Origin: Noviherbaspirillum sp. UKPF54
GTDB lineage: Bacteria; Pseudomonadota; Gammaproteobacteria; Burkholderiales; Burkholderiaceae_D
Direction of reading: 5' to 3'
DNA length: 64,000 bases
Assembly (NCBI RefSeq): GCF_007874125.1
Contig: NZ_CP040128.1
Coordinates: 744,001-808,000 of the forward strand
Part shown: in pieces, positions 1 to 9,036 of the stretch
How positions within the stretch are numbered: position 1 is the first letter of the stretch
Layout: the number at the start of each line of letters is the position of its first letter
Program-made: the position numbers and the translations under genes
The notes under the pieces: generated by a model
Seen by the model: only the letters and a program-made list of their open reading frames with translations
The model's database searches: none
Told to the model about the DNA's origin: nothing

Positions 1-223
1 TTCGATATTCTTCTGGAAGAAAACCACTGCTCTCTGCGAACTGCTGTGAGGCGTCATTTCCCCTGCTAGCCCCGTCAAGCTCTTGCAAGATGAACTGATA
101 AGCAATCTCTCGGCTTGTCAGCTTCCTTGCAATAATCTCCGCAAATCGGCCGGTAGCATGCTCAATGCCGTCTGCATCAATAAGTTTTTCTAATTGTGAC
201 TTTTTGCGAAATATATTAAACAT
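1..223 (-). CDS. Partial hypothetical protein of the integrated element
   Basis: The frame is open from an ATG at 223 to the window edge, giving at least 74 residues that begin MFNIFRKKSQ, so the C-terminus is missing. An AAGGGGG ribosome binding site lies at 231-237, about 7 bases before this ATG. A second ATG at 229 sits too close to that site to be the likely start. The visible part is charged and mostly helical, with no motif I recognise. Its base composition is AT-richer than the housekeeping genes to the right. It lies next to a tyrosine integrase, so it is probably cargo of the same element. Function unknown. Confidence 0.5.
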   Translation of the reverse strand, partial: MFNIFRKKSQLEKLIDADGIEHATGRFAEIIARKLTSREIAYQFILQELDGASRGNDASQQFAESSGFLPEEYR

Positions 224-282
224 CAACATTCCCCCTTGAAATTATTTTCTAACTGATGCCAGAAAGATTTGGATCATTCTTT

Positions 283-1719
283 TTATTTCTGGCTTCCTGC
301 TTTTATCGTCTTCCGTCGTTCGTTGATCGCTTTCTTATTCACTAGGCCATCCAACACCCGATCATTCTTAAATTGAAACTGGAATTTGATGAAGCTAATT
401 TCCCAATTAATTTTGTCTAAGCAAGAGCGAATATATTCCAACTCATACTTTTTGCCGTAAACAGTTTGGGTAATATCGCCACTCATGCTATGACCTAGAA
501 TTCGCTTTCGCAAAGGTAGGTCATATTCCATATCTACCATCCTAGCGCCGATGGTTTTTCGCAGGCTATGGAAGTTTTTCTGAGACTGATCGACCACGAT
601 CAATTTTTTCTTGTATTGGGTCCAGTTGTAGCCGATATTTTTTGCATAGCCATTAGAGGCAGTTTTTGTCAGGTAAGGAAAGAGCAGAGCAGTTTCCCCA
701 TATTTCCTTTTTACTAGCGAATGGTATTCAAGGAAATTTGTCATCAAAACACCTGTGCACAATGGCATTTTTCGGATTGAGGCCGGTGTTTTAACCTCTT
801 TATCATCGCCATTGTCATTAATATCAAAGACCCAAGTTCCGTTGACTTGATAGACATCGCTCACTTGAAGTTGAGCAATTTCGTCAACTCGCATCCCCGT
901 TGTGAGGCTGATAATAGGGGCAAAAAACAAATCAGGCTTATCAAAACGTTTCACATAGGCTTCAAATTCTTTAACAAATAGAAGCTGTATTTCTTCATTT
1001 GAATAGGGAAGCCATGAATCAGTATGCTTTTCCCGTTCTGATTTTTTGACCAAGTGCATGTTGGCAAATGGATTTTCAAAGGGATATTTGCCAGCATCAA
1101 TAGAATAATCAAAAAAGCCCTTCAAGGTCTTGGTGTAGTTGTCCACCGTAAGCGGGCTGTCCTGAGATTGAATAACTACTTCTCGGTAATCGCTTGCCTG
1201 AGGTTTACGGATTTCATCAATGAAGATGATGCCTTTGGCTTGGTGATATTCGATAAACTTTTCAATACGGGGAAAATAGGCAGCACGAGTAGCCTCGGCA
1301 AAGGTCTTTTCTTTGGCGACCTTATACGAGTGAAAAAGGTCAGTAAGCCGATACCTTGCCCCATCGGTGGAAACATCCCGTAAAGCAATGGCAGGCTGTT
1401 TGAAGACGCCGATTTTTTCAATGGTGTCTTCATAGGCGGACCGTTCTTCTGCAAGGCTCAAATCAAAATCAATCTTGACCCCATCGGGCAGGGTAACTGT
1501 CAATTCTCGGAACCCATCCCCGCCCAATTTCTTTGTCATATCGGCAACCCAACTCTCAAAGTCAATGCTTATTTGCAACGACCGTAAGTATGCCAGTTTT
1601 CGGTCCTTTGTCCGAAGGCTTTGGACGAACTTGGTCCGGGTAACATGAGGATGAAGAATTTTGGGGACGAACAGGCGAATATAGAAAGTGCCGTGCCTGT
1701 TCTGGTAGGTGTTTTGCAT
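283..1719 (-). CDS. Tyrosine recombinase / integrase at tRNA-His
   Basis: A 478-residue site-specific recombinase. The N-terminus (about 1-60, with RHGTFYIRLFVP and a pattern of basic residues) resembles the arm-binding region of phage-type integrases, followed by a SAM-like core-binding region at about 125-215. The catalytic half carries the signature residues: Arg in LTTGMRVDEIAQL, the HSLRKTIGARM box (HxxR), and the late His and Tyr in ILGHSMSGDITQTVYGKKY. It is therefore intact and probably active. The gene points away from tRNA-His, with its start 127 bases from the tRNA 3' end, the usual layout of an island that uses a tRNA as attachment site. The gene is AT-richer than its neighbours, consistent with transfer. 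The other end of the element lies outside the window. Confidence 0.9.
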   Translation of the reverse strand: MQNTYQNRHGTFYIRLFVPKILHPHVTRTKFVQSLRTKDRKLAYLRSLQISIDFESWVADMTKKLGGDGFRELTVTLPDGVKIDFDLSLAEERSAYEDTIEKIGVFKQPAIALRDVSTDGARYRLTDLFHSYKVAKEKTFAEATRAAYFPRIEKFIEYHQAKGIIFIDEIRKPQASDYREVVIQSQDSPLTVDNYTKTLKGFFDYSIDAGKYPFENPFANMHLVKKSEREKHTDSWLPYSNEEIQLLFVKEFEAYVKRFDKPDLFFAPIISLTTGMRVDEIAQLQVSDVYQVNGTWVFDINDNGDDKEVKTPASIRKMPLCTGVLMTNFLEYHSLVKRKYGETALLFPYLTKTASNGYAKNIGYNWTQYKKKLIVVDQSQKNFHSLRKTIGARMVDMEYDLPLRKRILGHSMSGDITQTVYGKKYELEYIRSCLDKINWEISFIKFQFQFKNDRVLDGLVNKKAINERRKTIKAGSQK

Positions 1720-1757
1720 CCGTCAAGCTCCATGTAGGAGCTTGCGAACAATTTGGA

Positions 1758-1792
1758 AGTGCTACACCAAGTGCTTCACTTAGTGCTACACC
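1758..1792. repeat. Three 12-bp tandem iterons near the integrase start
   Basis: AGTGCTACACC occurs at 1758-1768 and 1782-1792, with a diverged copy AGTGCTTCACT at 1770-1780. The repeats start exactly 12 bases apart. They lie between the integrase start and tRNA-His, where arm-type binding sites of integrases or excisionase sites are normally found. That role is inference. Confidence 0.6.
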
Positions 1793-1833
1793 GATCAGTG
1801 CCCGACTGATCTTAAGTCCTTGTAGTTACAAGG
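1793..1833. other. Two perfect palindromes beside the tRNA-His attachment end
   Basis: GATCAGT (1793-1799) and ACTGATC (1805-1811) form a 7-bp stem with a 5-base loop. CCTTGTA (1818-1824) and TACAAGG (1827-1833) form a second 7-bp stem around two bases. Both lie between the iterons and the encoded CCA end of tRNA-His. They could be core-type recombinase sites, an excisionase site or an operator for the integrase gene. Confidence 0.5.
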
Positions 1834-1845
1834 AAAAAGAATACT

Positions 1846-1922
1846 TGGGGTGGCCGATGGGACTCGAACCCACGACGACAGGAATCACAATCCTGGACTC
1901 TACCAACTGAGCTACGGCCACC
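1846..1922 (-). tRNA. tRNA-His (GTG)
   Basis: A full cloverleaf with anticodon GTG in the loop TTGTGAT and an encoded CCA at 1846-1848. The extra 5' G (position -1, base 1922) faces C73, the identity feature of tRNA-His. An integrase gene lies just beyond the 3' end, so this tRNA is the presumed attachment site of the element to the left. Confidence 0.97.
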
Positions 1923-1963
1923 ATTGAGAGACATCGCCCGGCTAAATGCCAAGCGAGCCCGTA

Positions 1964-1992
1964 ATTATACAAACTTCGCTGCAAACTGGCAA
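1964..1992 (-). promoter_or_regulatory. Sigma-70 promoter of tRNA-His
   Basis: On the minus strand a -35 TTGCCA (1992-1987) and a perfect -10 TATAAT (1969-1964) are separated by 17 bases and lie about 42 bases before the tRNA. Confidence 0.75.
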
Positions 1993-2003
1993 ATCCCGCA
2001 AAA

Positions 2004-2849
2004 TCAGGTCGAAGCATCCACCTTGACCACCGGCGGATGCAGGTCGAGCAGCTTGGAAAATGCGCTGGACAGCGCAGTTTCGCTGCCGGTGGTAAATCCC
2101 TGCACCGTCCCATTGCCTTCCGGTCGCAGCAACCTGCGGTTCGCCAGCAGCCGTGCCAGTTGCCGCGCCACCGGTTCGCCGGTATCGACGATCGTGACGG
2201 GCCGGGATGTTGCGCGGCCGACGATTTCCTCGATCAGCGGCCGCACGAACGGATAGTGGGTGCAGCCCAGTACCAGCGTATCCGCGCCTTGTTCGAGCAG
2301 CGGCGCGACATAGCGCTGCAGCAGTGTGGCCGTCGCGGCGGAATGCAGTTCGCCTTTTTCGACCTGGTCCGCCAGGCCTTTGCAGGCTTGGAGCAGGAAG
2401 CGGACATTGGTGGCGGCCGAAATTTGTTCGCGCAGCAGGTTGAACTTGGCGCTCGCCAGCGTGCGCTCGGTCGCCAGCACGCCGACCGTGCCGCTCTTCG
2501 AGAGCGCGGCGGCCGGTTTCAGGCCCGGCTCGACGCCGACCACCGGCAGGGCGGGGTAGCGCTCGCGCAGCGCCTTGATGGCGGCGGCGGTAGCGGTATT
2601 GCAGGCAACCACCAGCGCCTTCATCCGGTACTGCATCAGGAATTCGGCGATCGCCAGCGAACGCGCGACGATTTCGCTCTCGCTCCTGCCGCCGTAGGGC
2701 GCATAGCCGGAGTCGGCAAAGTAAAGCAGCTGCTCGCACGGCAGGCAGGCGCGGATGTACTTGAGCACCGACAGTCCGCCGATGCCGGAATCGAAAACGC
2801 CGACCGGCGCATCGGCGCCTTGATAGGAATCTGACTGGATTGCGACCAT
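2004..2849 (-). CDS. murI: Glutamate racemase MurI
   Basis: Converts L-glutamate to D-glutamate for peptidoglycan precursor synthesis in the cytoplasm. The 281-residue product is normal for the family. It shows the N-terminal FDSGIGGLSV motif, the first catalytic cysteine in ACNTATAA (C83) and the second in GCTHYPF (C196), with aspartate and glutamate residues in the expected places. The gene follows a MarR-type regulator by 9 bases on the same strand, so the two probably share a transcript. No strong Shine-Dalgarno sequence is visible, but the start gives the usual N-terminus just before the FDSG motif. Confidence 0.96.
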   Translation of the reverse strand: MVAIQSDSYQGADAPVGVFDSGIGGLSVLKYIRACLPCEQLLYFADSGYAPYGGRSESEIVARSLAIAEFLMQYRMKALVVACNTATAAAIKALRERYPALPVVGVEPGLKPAAALSKSGTVGVLATERTLASAKFNLLREQISAATNVRFLLQACKGLADQVEKGELHSAATATLLQRYVAPLLEQGADTLVLGCTHYPFVRPLIEEIVGRATSRPVTIVDTGEPVARQLARLLANRRLLRPEGNGTVQGFTTGSETALSSAFSKLLDLHPPVVKVDAST

Positions 2850-2858
2850 GCCGCGCTG

Positions 2859-3305
2859 TTATCCCACGAAAAAATCGGAATGCGAGGCCCGGCCTCCGTA
2901 CGGCGCCGCCAGCACATGCTGCAGCTCCTGCACCTGGTCGCGGTGCAGCAGCGCCAGTTCGCGCAGCAGCGCTGCGCCCTTGGGCAGCAGATACACCTCG
3001 ACGCAGCGTTTGTCGTCCCGGCCTGGACGGCGCGCCACCAGGCCGGCCTTTTCGCAGCGCGAGGTCAGCGAAACGACGCCGTGATGGTGCGCCTGCAGGC
3101 GTTCGGCCAGTTCGGCGATGGTTGCCCATTCCCGGCCTGGATATCCCTTGATCTGCAATAGCAGCAGGTATTGCAGCGGCGTGATCCCGGCCGCTTGCGT
3201 GACTTCCTCGCTAAATCGCAGAAAGCGCCGCAGGCGGTAACGGAAATCCGCCAGGGCTTCGTAATCCATTTTTGAAAGCGAATCGGTGGGGGCGGCGCTG
3301 GGCAT
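2859..3305 (-). CDS. MarR-family transcriptional regulator
   Basis: A 148-residue winged-helix regulator. The central region TIAELAERLQAHHHGVVSLTSRCEKAGLVARRPGRDD is the helix-turn-helix and wing of the MarR family, flanked by helices expected to dimerise. It is the first gene of a two-gene unit with murI. The intergenic stretch 3306-3550 separates it from a divergent membrane-protein gene and should hold both promoters. The ligand and targets cannot be read from the sequence. An internal ATG at 3269 is an alternative start. Confidence 0.85.
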   Translation of the reverse strand: MPSAAPTDSLSKMDYEALADFRYRLRRFLRFSEEVTQAAGITPLQYLLLLQIKGYPGREWATIAELAERLQAHHHGVVSLTSRCEKAGLVARRPGRDDKRCVEVYLLPKGAALLRELALLHRDQVQELQHVLAAPYGGRASHSDFFVG

Positions 3306-3550
3306 CAGGTGTAGGGGGGACTCTGAATGGACTCAGAACGCGATGATATACGATCGCGCGGCCTTGCAAGGCAATTTGTGGCGTTCTTTGGCGGAGATAA
3401 TCGCTCCGGCTTGAGATGATGGGCACGCAGCACGATATGGACTTTTTTCAATTTGTATCATAGAGTGATATAAATTGCCGCCGGAGCCGACGTCCGGGCG
3501 GCCGTGTGACGGCTGTGTAGTGACCAATCGGTGGACAAGGAGAAGATCAA

Positions 3551-4120
3551 ATGAGCCTGCTCAAATACGCGAAAATGCCATTCTCGTTCCAGGAAGGTTG
3601 GGACGAGGTCGGCGCCGTGCATCCCTCGGTAATGAAGACGTTCTTCCTGCTGGTGCTGCCGCTATCGCTGCTGCCGCCGGCCATGCTGATGTATGCGGGC
3701 GCCCATCACGCGCAGGCGTACATGATCGACGCGGACCTGTCTCACTGGCTGGAACTGGCGCAGGTATTTTTCGCGGCGGAGTTGATCACGGTGCCGCTGA
3801 TGGGCATGGTGATCAAGCAGGTTGCCTCCACGCGCCACATTTGCACCGACTTCGGGGCTACATACCAGCTGGCCGCGATTACCGCCGTGCCGATGTGGCT
3901 GTCCAGCCTGGGGCTGGCGATTCCGCGGATGTGGCCGATGATCGCAGTGATTGTGCTTGGCCTGGGGATTGCCGCCAGCGTGCTGTACCGCGGCTGCTAT
4001 TACGTGCTGAAGATGCGCGACCCGATGGACGCGCAATTGCTGAGCTGCGAAGTGTTTGCCTTTGGCGCGATGATGTGGGCCTTGCTGTGCGGGTTTGTGC
4101 TGTTGACCCTGATGAATTGA
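3551..4120 (+). CDS. Yip1-family inner-membrane protein
   Basis: A 189-residue protein with about five hydrophobic segments (roughly 30-50, 65-90, 105-130, 133-150 and 165-187) and the overall pattern of bacterial YIP1 proteins. A strong ribosome site (AAGGAGA) precedes the ATG by 7 bases. A bidirectional terminator follows. It is divergent from the MarR gene. The molecular function of bacterial Yip1 proteins is not well defined, so no role is proposed. Confidence 0.75.
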   Translation: MSLLKYAKMPFSFQEGWDEVGAVHPSVMKTFFLLVLPLSLLPPAMLMYAGAHHAQAYMIDADLSHWLELAQVFFAAELITVPLMGMVIKQVASTRHICTDFGATYQLAAITAVPMWLSSLGLAIPRMWPMIAVIVLGLGIAASVLYRGCYYVLKMRDPMDAQLLSCEVFAFGAMMWALLCGFVLLTLMN

Positions 4121-4190
4121 CGGAGCGAGTTGCGGGAGAGTAGAGGAGACACCCCGGGCCGCGACCCGCATGCGGTGGGGTAAATAAAAA

Positions 4191-4221
4191 AGAAAGGGCA
4201 CGCTGTTGCGTGCCCTTTTCT
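4191..4221. terminator. Bidirectional intrinsic terminator
   Basis: AAAGGGCACGC (4193-4203) pairs with GCGTGCCCTTT (4208-4218) around a 4-base loop, with a T-rich tract on the plus side and A-rich bases on the left. It sits between the convergent Yip1 and fumarase genes and can serve both. Confidence 0.85.
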
Positions 4222-4235
4222 CATTTTTCAGCCGC

Positions 4236-5768
4236 TCAGGCGGGCGTCACGGAAATCAGCTTGCCCGCGGCGATGCGCTCCTGCCACTCCTTCGGCGCGG
4301 TGTTGTGCACCGAGATGCCGTTGGCGTCGACCGCCACCGTCACCGGCATGTCCTTGACCTCGAACTCGTAGATCGCTTCCATGCCCAGGTCGGCAAAGCC
4401 CACGACCTTCGCGCTCTTGATCGCCTTCGACACCAGGTAAGCGGAGCCGCCCACGGCCATCAGGTAGGCCGACTTGTGCTTCTTGATCGACTCGATCGCG
4501 ACCGGGCCGCGCTCGGCCTTGCCGATCATCGAGATCAGGCCGGTCTTCTCCAGCATCATGTCGGTGAACTTGTCCATGCGGGTGGCCGTCGTCGGGCCTG
4601 CCGGACCCACCACTTCGTCTCGCACCGGATCGACCGGGCCGACGTAGTAGATCACGCGGTTGGTGAAGTCGACCGGCAGAGATTCGCCCTTGGCCAGCAT
4701 GTCCTGGATGCGCTTGTGCGCGGCGTCGCGGCCGGTCAGCATCTTGCCGTTCAACAGCAACGTCTGGCCCGGCTTCCACGATGCGACTTCTTCCCTGGTC
4801 AGGGTATCGAGATTGATGCGCTTGGACTTCTCGGTGTCCGGCGCCCAGCTCACGTTCGGCCAGTCAGACAGTGACGGCGGTTCGATGTACGCAGGACCGG
4901 AACCGTCGAGCACGAAGTGGCCATGGCGGGTCGCCGCGCAGTTCGGGATCATCGCCACCGGCTTGGAAGCAGCGTGCGTCGGATACATGTTGATCTTTAC
5001 GTCCAGCACCGTAGTCAGGCCGCCCAGGCCTTGCGCGCCGATACCGAGCGCGTTGACGCGATCGCACAGTTCAATGCGCAGTTCTTCCAGCTTGTTCTGC
5101 GGGCCGCGCTTCTTCAGTTCGTACATGTCGATATCTTCCATCAGCGACTGCTTGGCCATCAGCATGGCCTTCTCTGCGGTGCCGCCGATGCCGATGCCCA
5201 GCATGCCCGGCGGGCACCAGCCGGCGCCCATCGTCGGTACCGTCTTCAGCACCCAGTCGATCAGCGAGTCGGACGGGTTCAGCATCACGAACTTCGTCTT
5301 GTTTTCCGAGCCGCCGCCCTTGGCCGCGACCTGCACATCAACCTTATTGCCCGGCACCAGCTCCATGTGGATCACGGCAGGCGTGTTGTCCCTGGTGTTC
5401 TTGCGTTCGAACTGCGGATCGGCGACGACCGATGCGCGCAGCACGTTGTCCGGGTTGTTGTAGCCGCGGCGCACGCCTTCGTTGACTGCATCCTCGATCG
5501 AACCCTTGAAGCCCTCGAAGCGCACGTCCATGCCGATCTTCAGGAATACGTTGACGATACCAGTGTCTTGGCAGATCGGGCGCTTGCCTTCGGCGCACAT
5601 GCGCGAGTTGGTCAGGATCTGTGCGATCGCATCCTTGGCCGCCGGGCTCTGTTCCACTTCATAAGCGCGCGCCAGATGCTGGATGTAGTCCACCGGGTGG
5701 TAGTAGCTGATGTACTGCAGCGCAGCGGCGATCGATTCGATCAGGTCTTCTTGCTTGATGATGGTCAT
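4236..5768 (-). CDS. Fumarate hydratase, class I (iron-sulfur)
   Basis: Interconverts fumarate and malate in the TCA cycle. The 510-residue length and sequence fit the oxygen-sensitive class I enzymes, which combine the alpha and beta regions in one chain. Cysteines in RPICQDTG (C66), GAGWCPPG (C185) and IPNCAATRHG (C277) are the expected ligands of the [4Fe-4S] cluster. The C-terminal part (about 330-505) has the swivelling beta domain with GPTTATRMDKFT. The gene follows a UPF0114 membrane-protein gene by 16 bases on the same strand, so they are likely co-transcribed, and a terminator lies just after the stop. Confidence 0.96.
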   Translation of the reverse strand: MTIIKQEDLIESIAAALQYISYYHPVDYIQHLARAYEVEQSPAAKDAIAQILTNSRMCAEGKRPICQDTGIVNVFLKIGMDVRFEGFKGSIEDAVNEGVRRGYNNPDNVLRASVVADPQFERKNTRDNTPAVIHMELVPGNKVDVQVAAKGGGSENKTKFVMLNPSDSLIDWVLKTVPTMGAGWCPPGMLGIGIGGTAEKAMLMAKQSLMEDIDMYELKKRGPQNKLEELRIELCDRVNALGIGAQGLGGLTTVLDVKINMYPTHAASKPVAMIPNCAATRHGHFVLDGSGPAYIEPPSLSDWPNVSWAPDTEKSKRINLDTLTREEVASWKPGQTLLLNGKMLTGRDAAHKRIQDMLAKGESLPVDFTNRVIYYVGPVDPVRDEVVGPAGPTTATRMDKFTDMMLEKTGLISMIGKAERGPVAIESIKKHKSAYLMAVGGSAYLVSKAIKSAKVVGFADLGMEAIYEFEVKDMPVTVAVDANGISVHNTAPKEWQERIAAGKLISVTPA

Positions 5769-5784
5769 GATGTTTGCTGAAGGG

Positions 5785-6414
5785 TTAGTGGGATTGCTGG
5801 GAGTGTTGATCGGGAACGGCCATCAGGCGGTCGCACATGGCGATTGCCATCGCCGAGAGCAGGAACACGAAATGGATGCCGGTCTGCGCGAGGATGGTTT
5901 TCACGTCATACGCGCTGGCATTGATGAAGGTCTTGAGCAGATGGATCGACGAGATGCCGATGATCGCGGTGGCGAGCTTGACCTTCAGCACCGACGCATT
6001 CACGTGCGACAGCCATTCCGGCTGGTCGGGATGCTGCTCCAGGTTCATGCGAGACACGAAGGTTTCGTAGCCGCCGACGATGACCATGATGAGCAGGTTG
6101 GAAATCATTACCACATCGATCAGGCCCAGCACCACCAGCATGATCGTGGTTTCGTTCAGCTTGGCCGGCTTGACTGCGCCTTCCACCGCGACGGCGTCGA
6201 GGATGTGCTGCAGCGCGCCCTGGTTGCCTATGGCCGCGCCAATCAGGTCCGACAGTTCGACCCAGAAGTGATAGACGTAGACGCACTGCGCCAGGATCAG
6301 GCCGAGATACAGCGGCAACTGCAGCCAGCGGCTCATGAAGATGAAGTTGGGCAGCGGCCGGATCGGTCTGGTGAGGCTGTTGTCGCGGGGAGTAATGTTA
6401 TCGCTGTTACTCAT
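5785..6414 (-). CDS. UPF0114 (YqhA-type) membrane protein
   Basis: About 209 residues from the chosen ATG, with four hydrophobic helices (residues about 27-48, 78-105, 140-160 and 175-195) and the conserved family stretch GGYETFVSR. The family (TIGR00645/UPF0114) has no established function. The start at 6414 gives the N-terminus MSNSDNITP. A longer frame offers an ATG at 6453, which has a better ribosome site (AGGGAAG), so the start is uncertain. It is transcribed toward fumarase with a 16-base gap. Confidence 0.8.
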   Translation of the reverse strand: MSNSDNITPRDNSLTRPIRPLPNFIFMSRWLQLPLYLGLILAQCVYVYHFWVELSDLIGAAIGNQGALQHILDAVAVEGAVKPAKLNETTIMLVVLGLIDVVMISNLLIMVIVGGYETFVSRMNLEQHPDQPEWLSHVNASVLKVKLATAIIGISSIHLLKTFINASAYDVKTILAQTGIHFVFLLSAMAIAMCDRLMAVPDQHSQQSH

Positions 6415-6725
6415 GCTGAATTGAATTTCAGGGAGGAAATGAAACTCTCGCATTTTACACTTCCCTGCTAATTCGCTGCCTGGTTTCTCGCGATGTAACA
6501 TCGACAACCGCACTGAGATATCTCAACAGCATCAGGCTGCGAGCGTCTATAACCGATCGTCTGGCAAAGACTTGCAATGCCGCATCGTACGCCTGATCTT
6601 GCCGCTGATTACGCATTCTTGCGCCCGAATTTTTCGCCGTGCCACGCTTGCATGAAAGGCATGTAAGGCGCCAGTAAGAGTACCTGTTTAACTTTGCATC
6701 ATCTAATTCGAACCGGGAGATAACC

Positions 6726-8708
6726 ATGTCTGACATCGAAACTCTAAAACAAGAAAATCGCGTATTCGAGCCGCCGGCGGAGTTCGTGAAGAATGCGAAC
6801 ATCTCCGGCATGGAAGGGTACAAGGCGATGTGCGCTGCAGCTGAGCGCGACTACGAGGGATTCTGGGCGCAGCTTGCGCGCGACAACATCCAGTGGCACA
6901 AGCCGTTCACCAAGACGCTGAACGAGTCGGAAGCGCCGTTCTACAAGTGGTTTGAAGACGGTCAGTTGAACGTCTCCTACAACTGCCTCGACCGCAATCT
7001 CGCCAACGGCAATGCCGGCAAGACGGCGATCATCTTCGAGGCGGACGGCGGCCAGGTCACCCGCGTGACCTACAAGGAATTGCACGACAAGGTGTGCCAG
7101 TTCGCCAACGGCTTGAAGTCGCTCGGCATCAAGAAGGGCGACCGCGTCGTGATCTATATGCCGATGTCGGTCGAAGGCATTGTCGCAATGCAGGCCTGCG
7201 CACGTATCGGTGCCACCCACTCGGTAGTGTTCGGCGGCTTCTCCGCCAAATCGCTGCAGGAACGCATCATCGACGCCGGCGCTGTCGCGGTGATCACCGC
7301 TGACGAGCAGGTACGCGGCGGCAAGCAGCTTCCGCTGAAAGCCATCGTCGACGAGGCGATCGGCATGGGCGGCTGCGAGCACCTCAAGAACGTCGTGATC
7401 TACCAGCGCACCGGCGCCAACATCAAGCTGGTCGAAGGCCGTGACCTGTGGATGCACGATGTCGTCGCCGGCAAGGCCGCCACCTGCGAGCCGGAATGGG
7501 TCGATGCCGAACATCCGCTGTTCATCCTCTACACCTCCGGCTCCACCGGCAAGCCCAAGGGCGTGCAGCACGCTTCCGGCGGCTACCTGCTGTGGGCTAT
7601 GCTGACGATGAAGTGGACCTTCGACATCAAACCGACCGACGTGTTCTGGTGCACCGCCGACATCGGCTGGGTCACCGGCCACACCTACATCACCTACGGC
7701 CCGCTGGCCGTGGGCGCGACCCAGATCGTGTTCGAAGGCGTGCCGACCTATCCGAACGCCGGCCGTTTCTGGGACATGATCCAGAAGCACAAGACCACCA
7801 TTTTCTACACTGCGCCGACCGCGATCCGTTCGCTGATCAAGGCTTCCGAAGCGGACGCCGACGTGCATCCGAAGAAGTACGACCTGTCGTCGCTGCGCCT
7901 CTTGGGCTCGGTGGGCGAGCCGATCAATCCGGAAGCCTGGATGTGGTACTACAAGAATGTCGGCAACGAAAAGTGCCCGATCGCCGACACCTTCTGGCAG
8001 ACCGAAACCGGCGGCCACATGATCACCCCGCTGCCGGGCGCGACGCCGATGGTGCCGGGTTCGTGCACGCTGCCACTGCCGGGCATCATGGCAGCGGTGG
8101 TGGATGAAACCGGCCACGATTTGCCGTGGGGGCAGGGCGGCATCCTGGTCGTGAAACGTCCGTGGCCGTCGATGATCCGCACCATCTGGGGCGACCCGGA
8201 GCGTTTCAAGAAGAGCTACTTCCCGGAAGAGTTGGGCGGCAAGATCTACCTGGCGGGCGACGGCGCGGTGCGCAATGAGCAGACCGGTTACTTCACCATC
8301 ACCGGCCGCATCGACGACGTGCTCAACGTCTCCGGCCACCGCATGGGCACGATGGAAATCGAATCCGCGCTGGTTGCCAACCCGCTCGTGGCCGAGGCCG
8401 CCGTGGTCGGCAAGCCGGACGAAACCACCGGCGAATCGATCTGCGCCTTCGTGGTCCTGAAGCGCGCCCGTCCGACCGGCGAGGAAGCTAAGCAGATCGC
8501 CAAGGAGTTGCGTGACTGGGTCGCGAAGGAAATCGGCCCGATCGCCAAGCCCAAGGAAATCCGCTTCGGCGACAATCTGCCGAAAACCCGCTCTGGCAAG
8601 ATCATGCGCCGCCTGCTGCGCGTGCTGGCCAAGGGCGAGCAGATCACCCAAGACGTATCGACGCTTGAAAATCCCGCTATCCTGGAGCAGTTGAAGCAGG
8701 CGCAATAA
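6726..8708 (+). CDS. acs: Acetyl-CoA synthetase
   Basis: Activates acetate with ATP and CoA through acetyl-AMP. The 660-residue length is typical. It has the AMP-binding motif [11 protein letters not shown], the [13 protein letters not shown] and [12 protein letters not shown] blocks of Acs, and the C-terminal catalytic lysine in [11 protein letters not shown] (K625), the site that Pat-type enzymes acetylate in this family. A GGGAG ribosome site precedes the ATG and a strong terminator follows. It stands alone, divergent from the UPF0114-fumarase pair. A second acetate-related locus (transporter and acyl-CoA synthetase) lies at 29313-31700. Confidence 0.97.
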   Translation: MSDIETLKQENRVFEPPAEFVKNANISGMEGYKAMCAAAERDYEGFWAQLARDNIQWHKPFTKTLNESEAPFYKWFEDGQLNVSYNCLDRNLANGNAGKTAIIFEADGGQVTRVTYKELHDKVCQFANGLKSLGIKKGDRVVIYMPMSVEGIVAMQACARIGATHSVVFGGFSAKSLQERIIDAGAVAVITADEQVRGGKQLPLKAIVDEAIGMGGCEHLKNVVIYQRTGANIKLVEGRDLWMHDVVAGKAATCEPEWVDAEHPLFILYTSGSTGKPKGVQHASGGYLLWAMLTMKWTFDIKPTDVFWCTADIGWVTGHTYITYGPLAVGATQIVFEGVPTYPNAGRFWDMIQKHKTTIFYTAPTAIRSLIKASEADADVHPKKYDLSSLRLLGSVGEPINPEAWMWYYKNVGNEKCPIADTFWQTETGGHMITPLPGATPMVPGSCTLPLPGIMAAVVDETGHDLPWGQGGILVVKRPWPSMIRTIWGDPERFKKSYFPEELGGKIYLAGDGAVRNEQTGYFTITGRIDDVLNVSGHRMGTMEIESALVANPLVAEAAVVGKPDETTGESICAFVVLKRARPTGEEAKQIAKELRDWVAKEIGPIAKPKEIRFGDNLPKTRSGKIMRRLLRVLAKGEQITQDVSTLENPAILEQLKQAQ

Positions 8709-8734
8709 CCAAGCCTGCTCACCGGGGGAGACAA

Positions 8735-8776
8735 GAAGAGCCGGCGCGGCCACAAACTGCGCCGGCTTCTTTATTT
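8735..8776 (+). terminator. Intrinsic terminator of acs
   Basis: AGCCGGCGC (8739-8747) pairs with GCGCCGGCT (8759-8767), followed by TCTTTATTT. It lies 31 bases after the acs stop. Confidence 0.85.
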
Positions 8777-8806
8777 AAGGAAATTTTTGGCATTGCCGAT
8801 GAAAAG

Positions 8807-8837
8807 TTGCAATAAATCGGGGGAGTTTTGTTATAAT
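8807..8837 (+). promoter_or_regulatory. Promoter of tRNA-Ser
   Basis: TTGCAA (8807-8812) and a perfect TATAAT (8832-8837), 19 bases apart and 31 bases before the tRNA. The spacing is longer than ideal, but the -10 is strong. Confidence 0.55.
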
Positions 8838-8868
8838 TTGCGGCTTCGCTAAGGCGAACCCGAATCCA

Positions 8869-8958
8869 GGAGAGGTGGATGAGTGGTTTAAGTCGCACGC
8901 CTGGAAAGCGTGTATAGGTTAATAGCCTATCGGGGGTTCGAATCCCCCCTCTCCGCCA
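8869..8958 (+). tRNA. tRNA-Ser (GGA)
   Basis: A 90-base cloverleaf with a long variable arm as expected for serine, anticodon GGA in the loop CTGGAAA, acceptor GGAGAGG/CCTCTCC and encoded CCA. A terminator follows directly. Confidence 0.96.
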
Positions 8959-8967
8959 AGTAGCACC

Positions 8968-8996
8968 AAGGCCTCCCGAGTGGAGGCCTTTTTATT
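8968..8996 (+). terminator. Intrinsic terminator of tRNA-Ser
   Basis: AAGGCCTCC (8968-8976) and GGAGGCCTT (8982-8990) with a 5-base loop and TTTATTT tail. Confidence 0.88.
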
Positions 8997-9036
8997 TGCG
9001 CTATAGATTGCAGTTGCGCTATTCGATTCGATTTGA

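Noticed and set aside
6744..8753. 669-codon open frame on the minus strand
   Set aside because: Antisense of acs; composition is the mirror of its codons and no motif is present.
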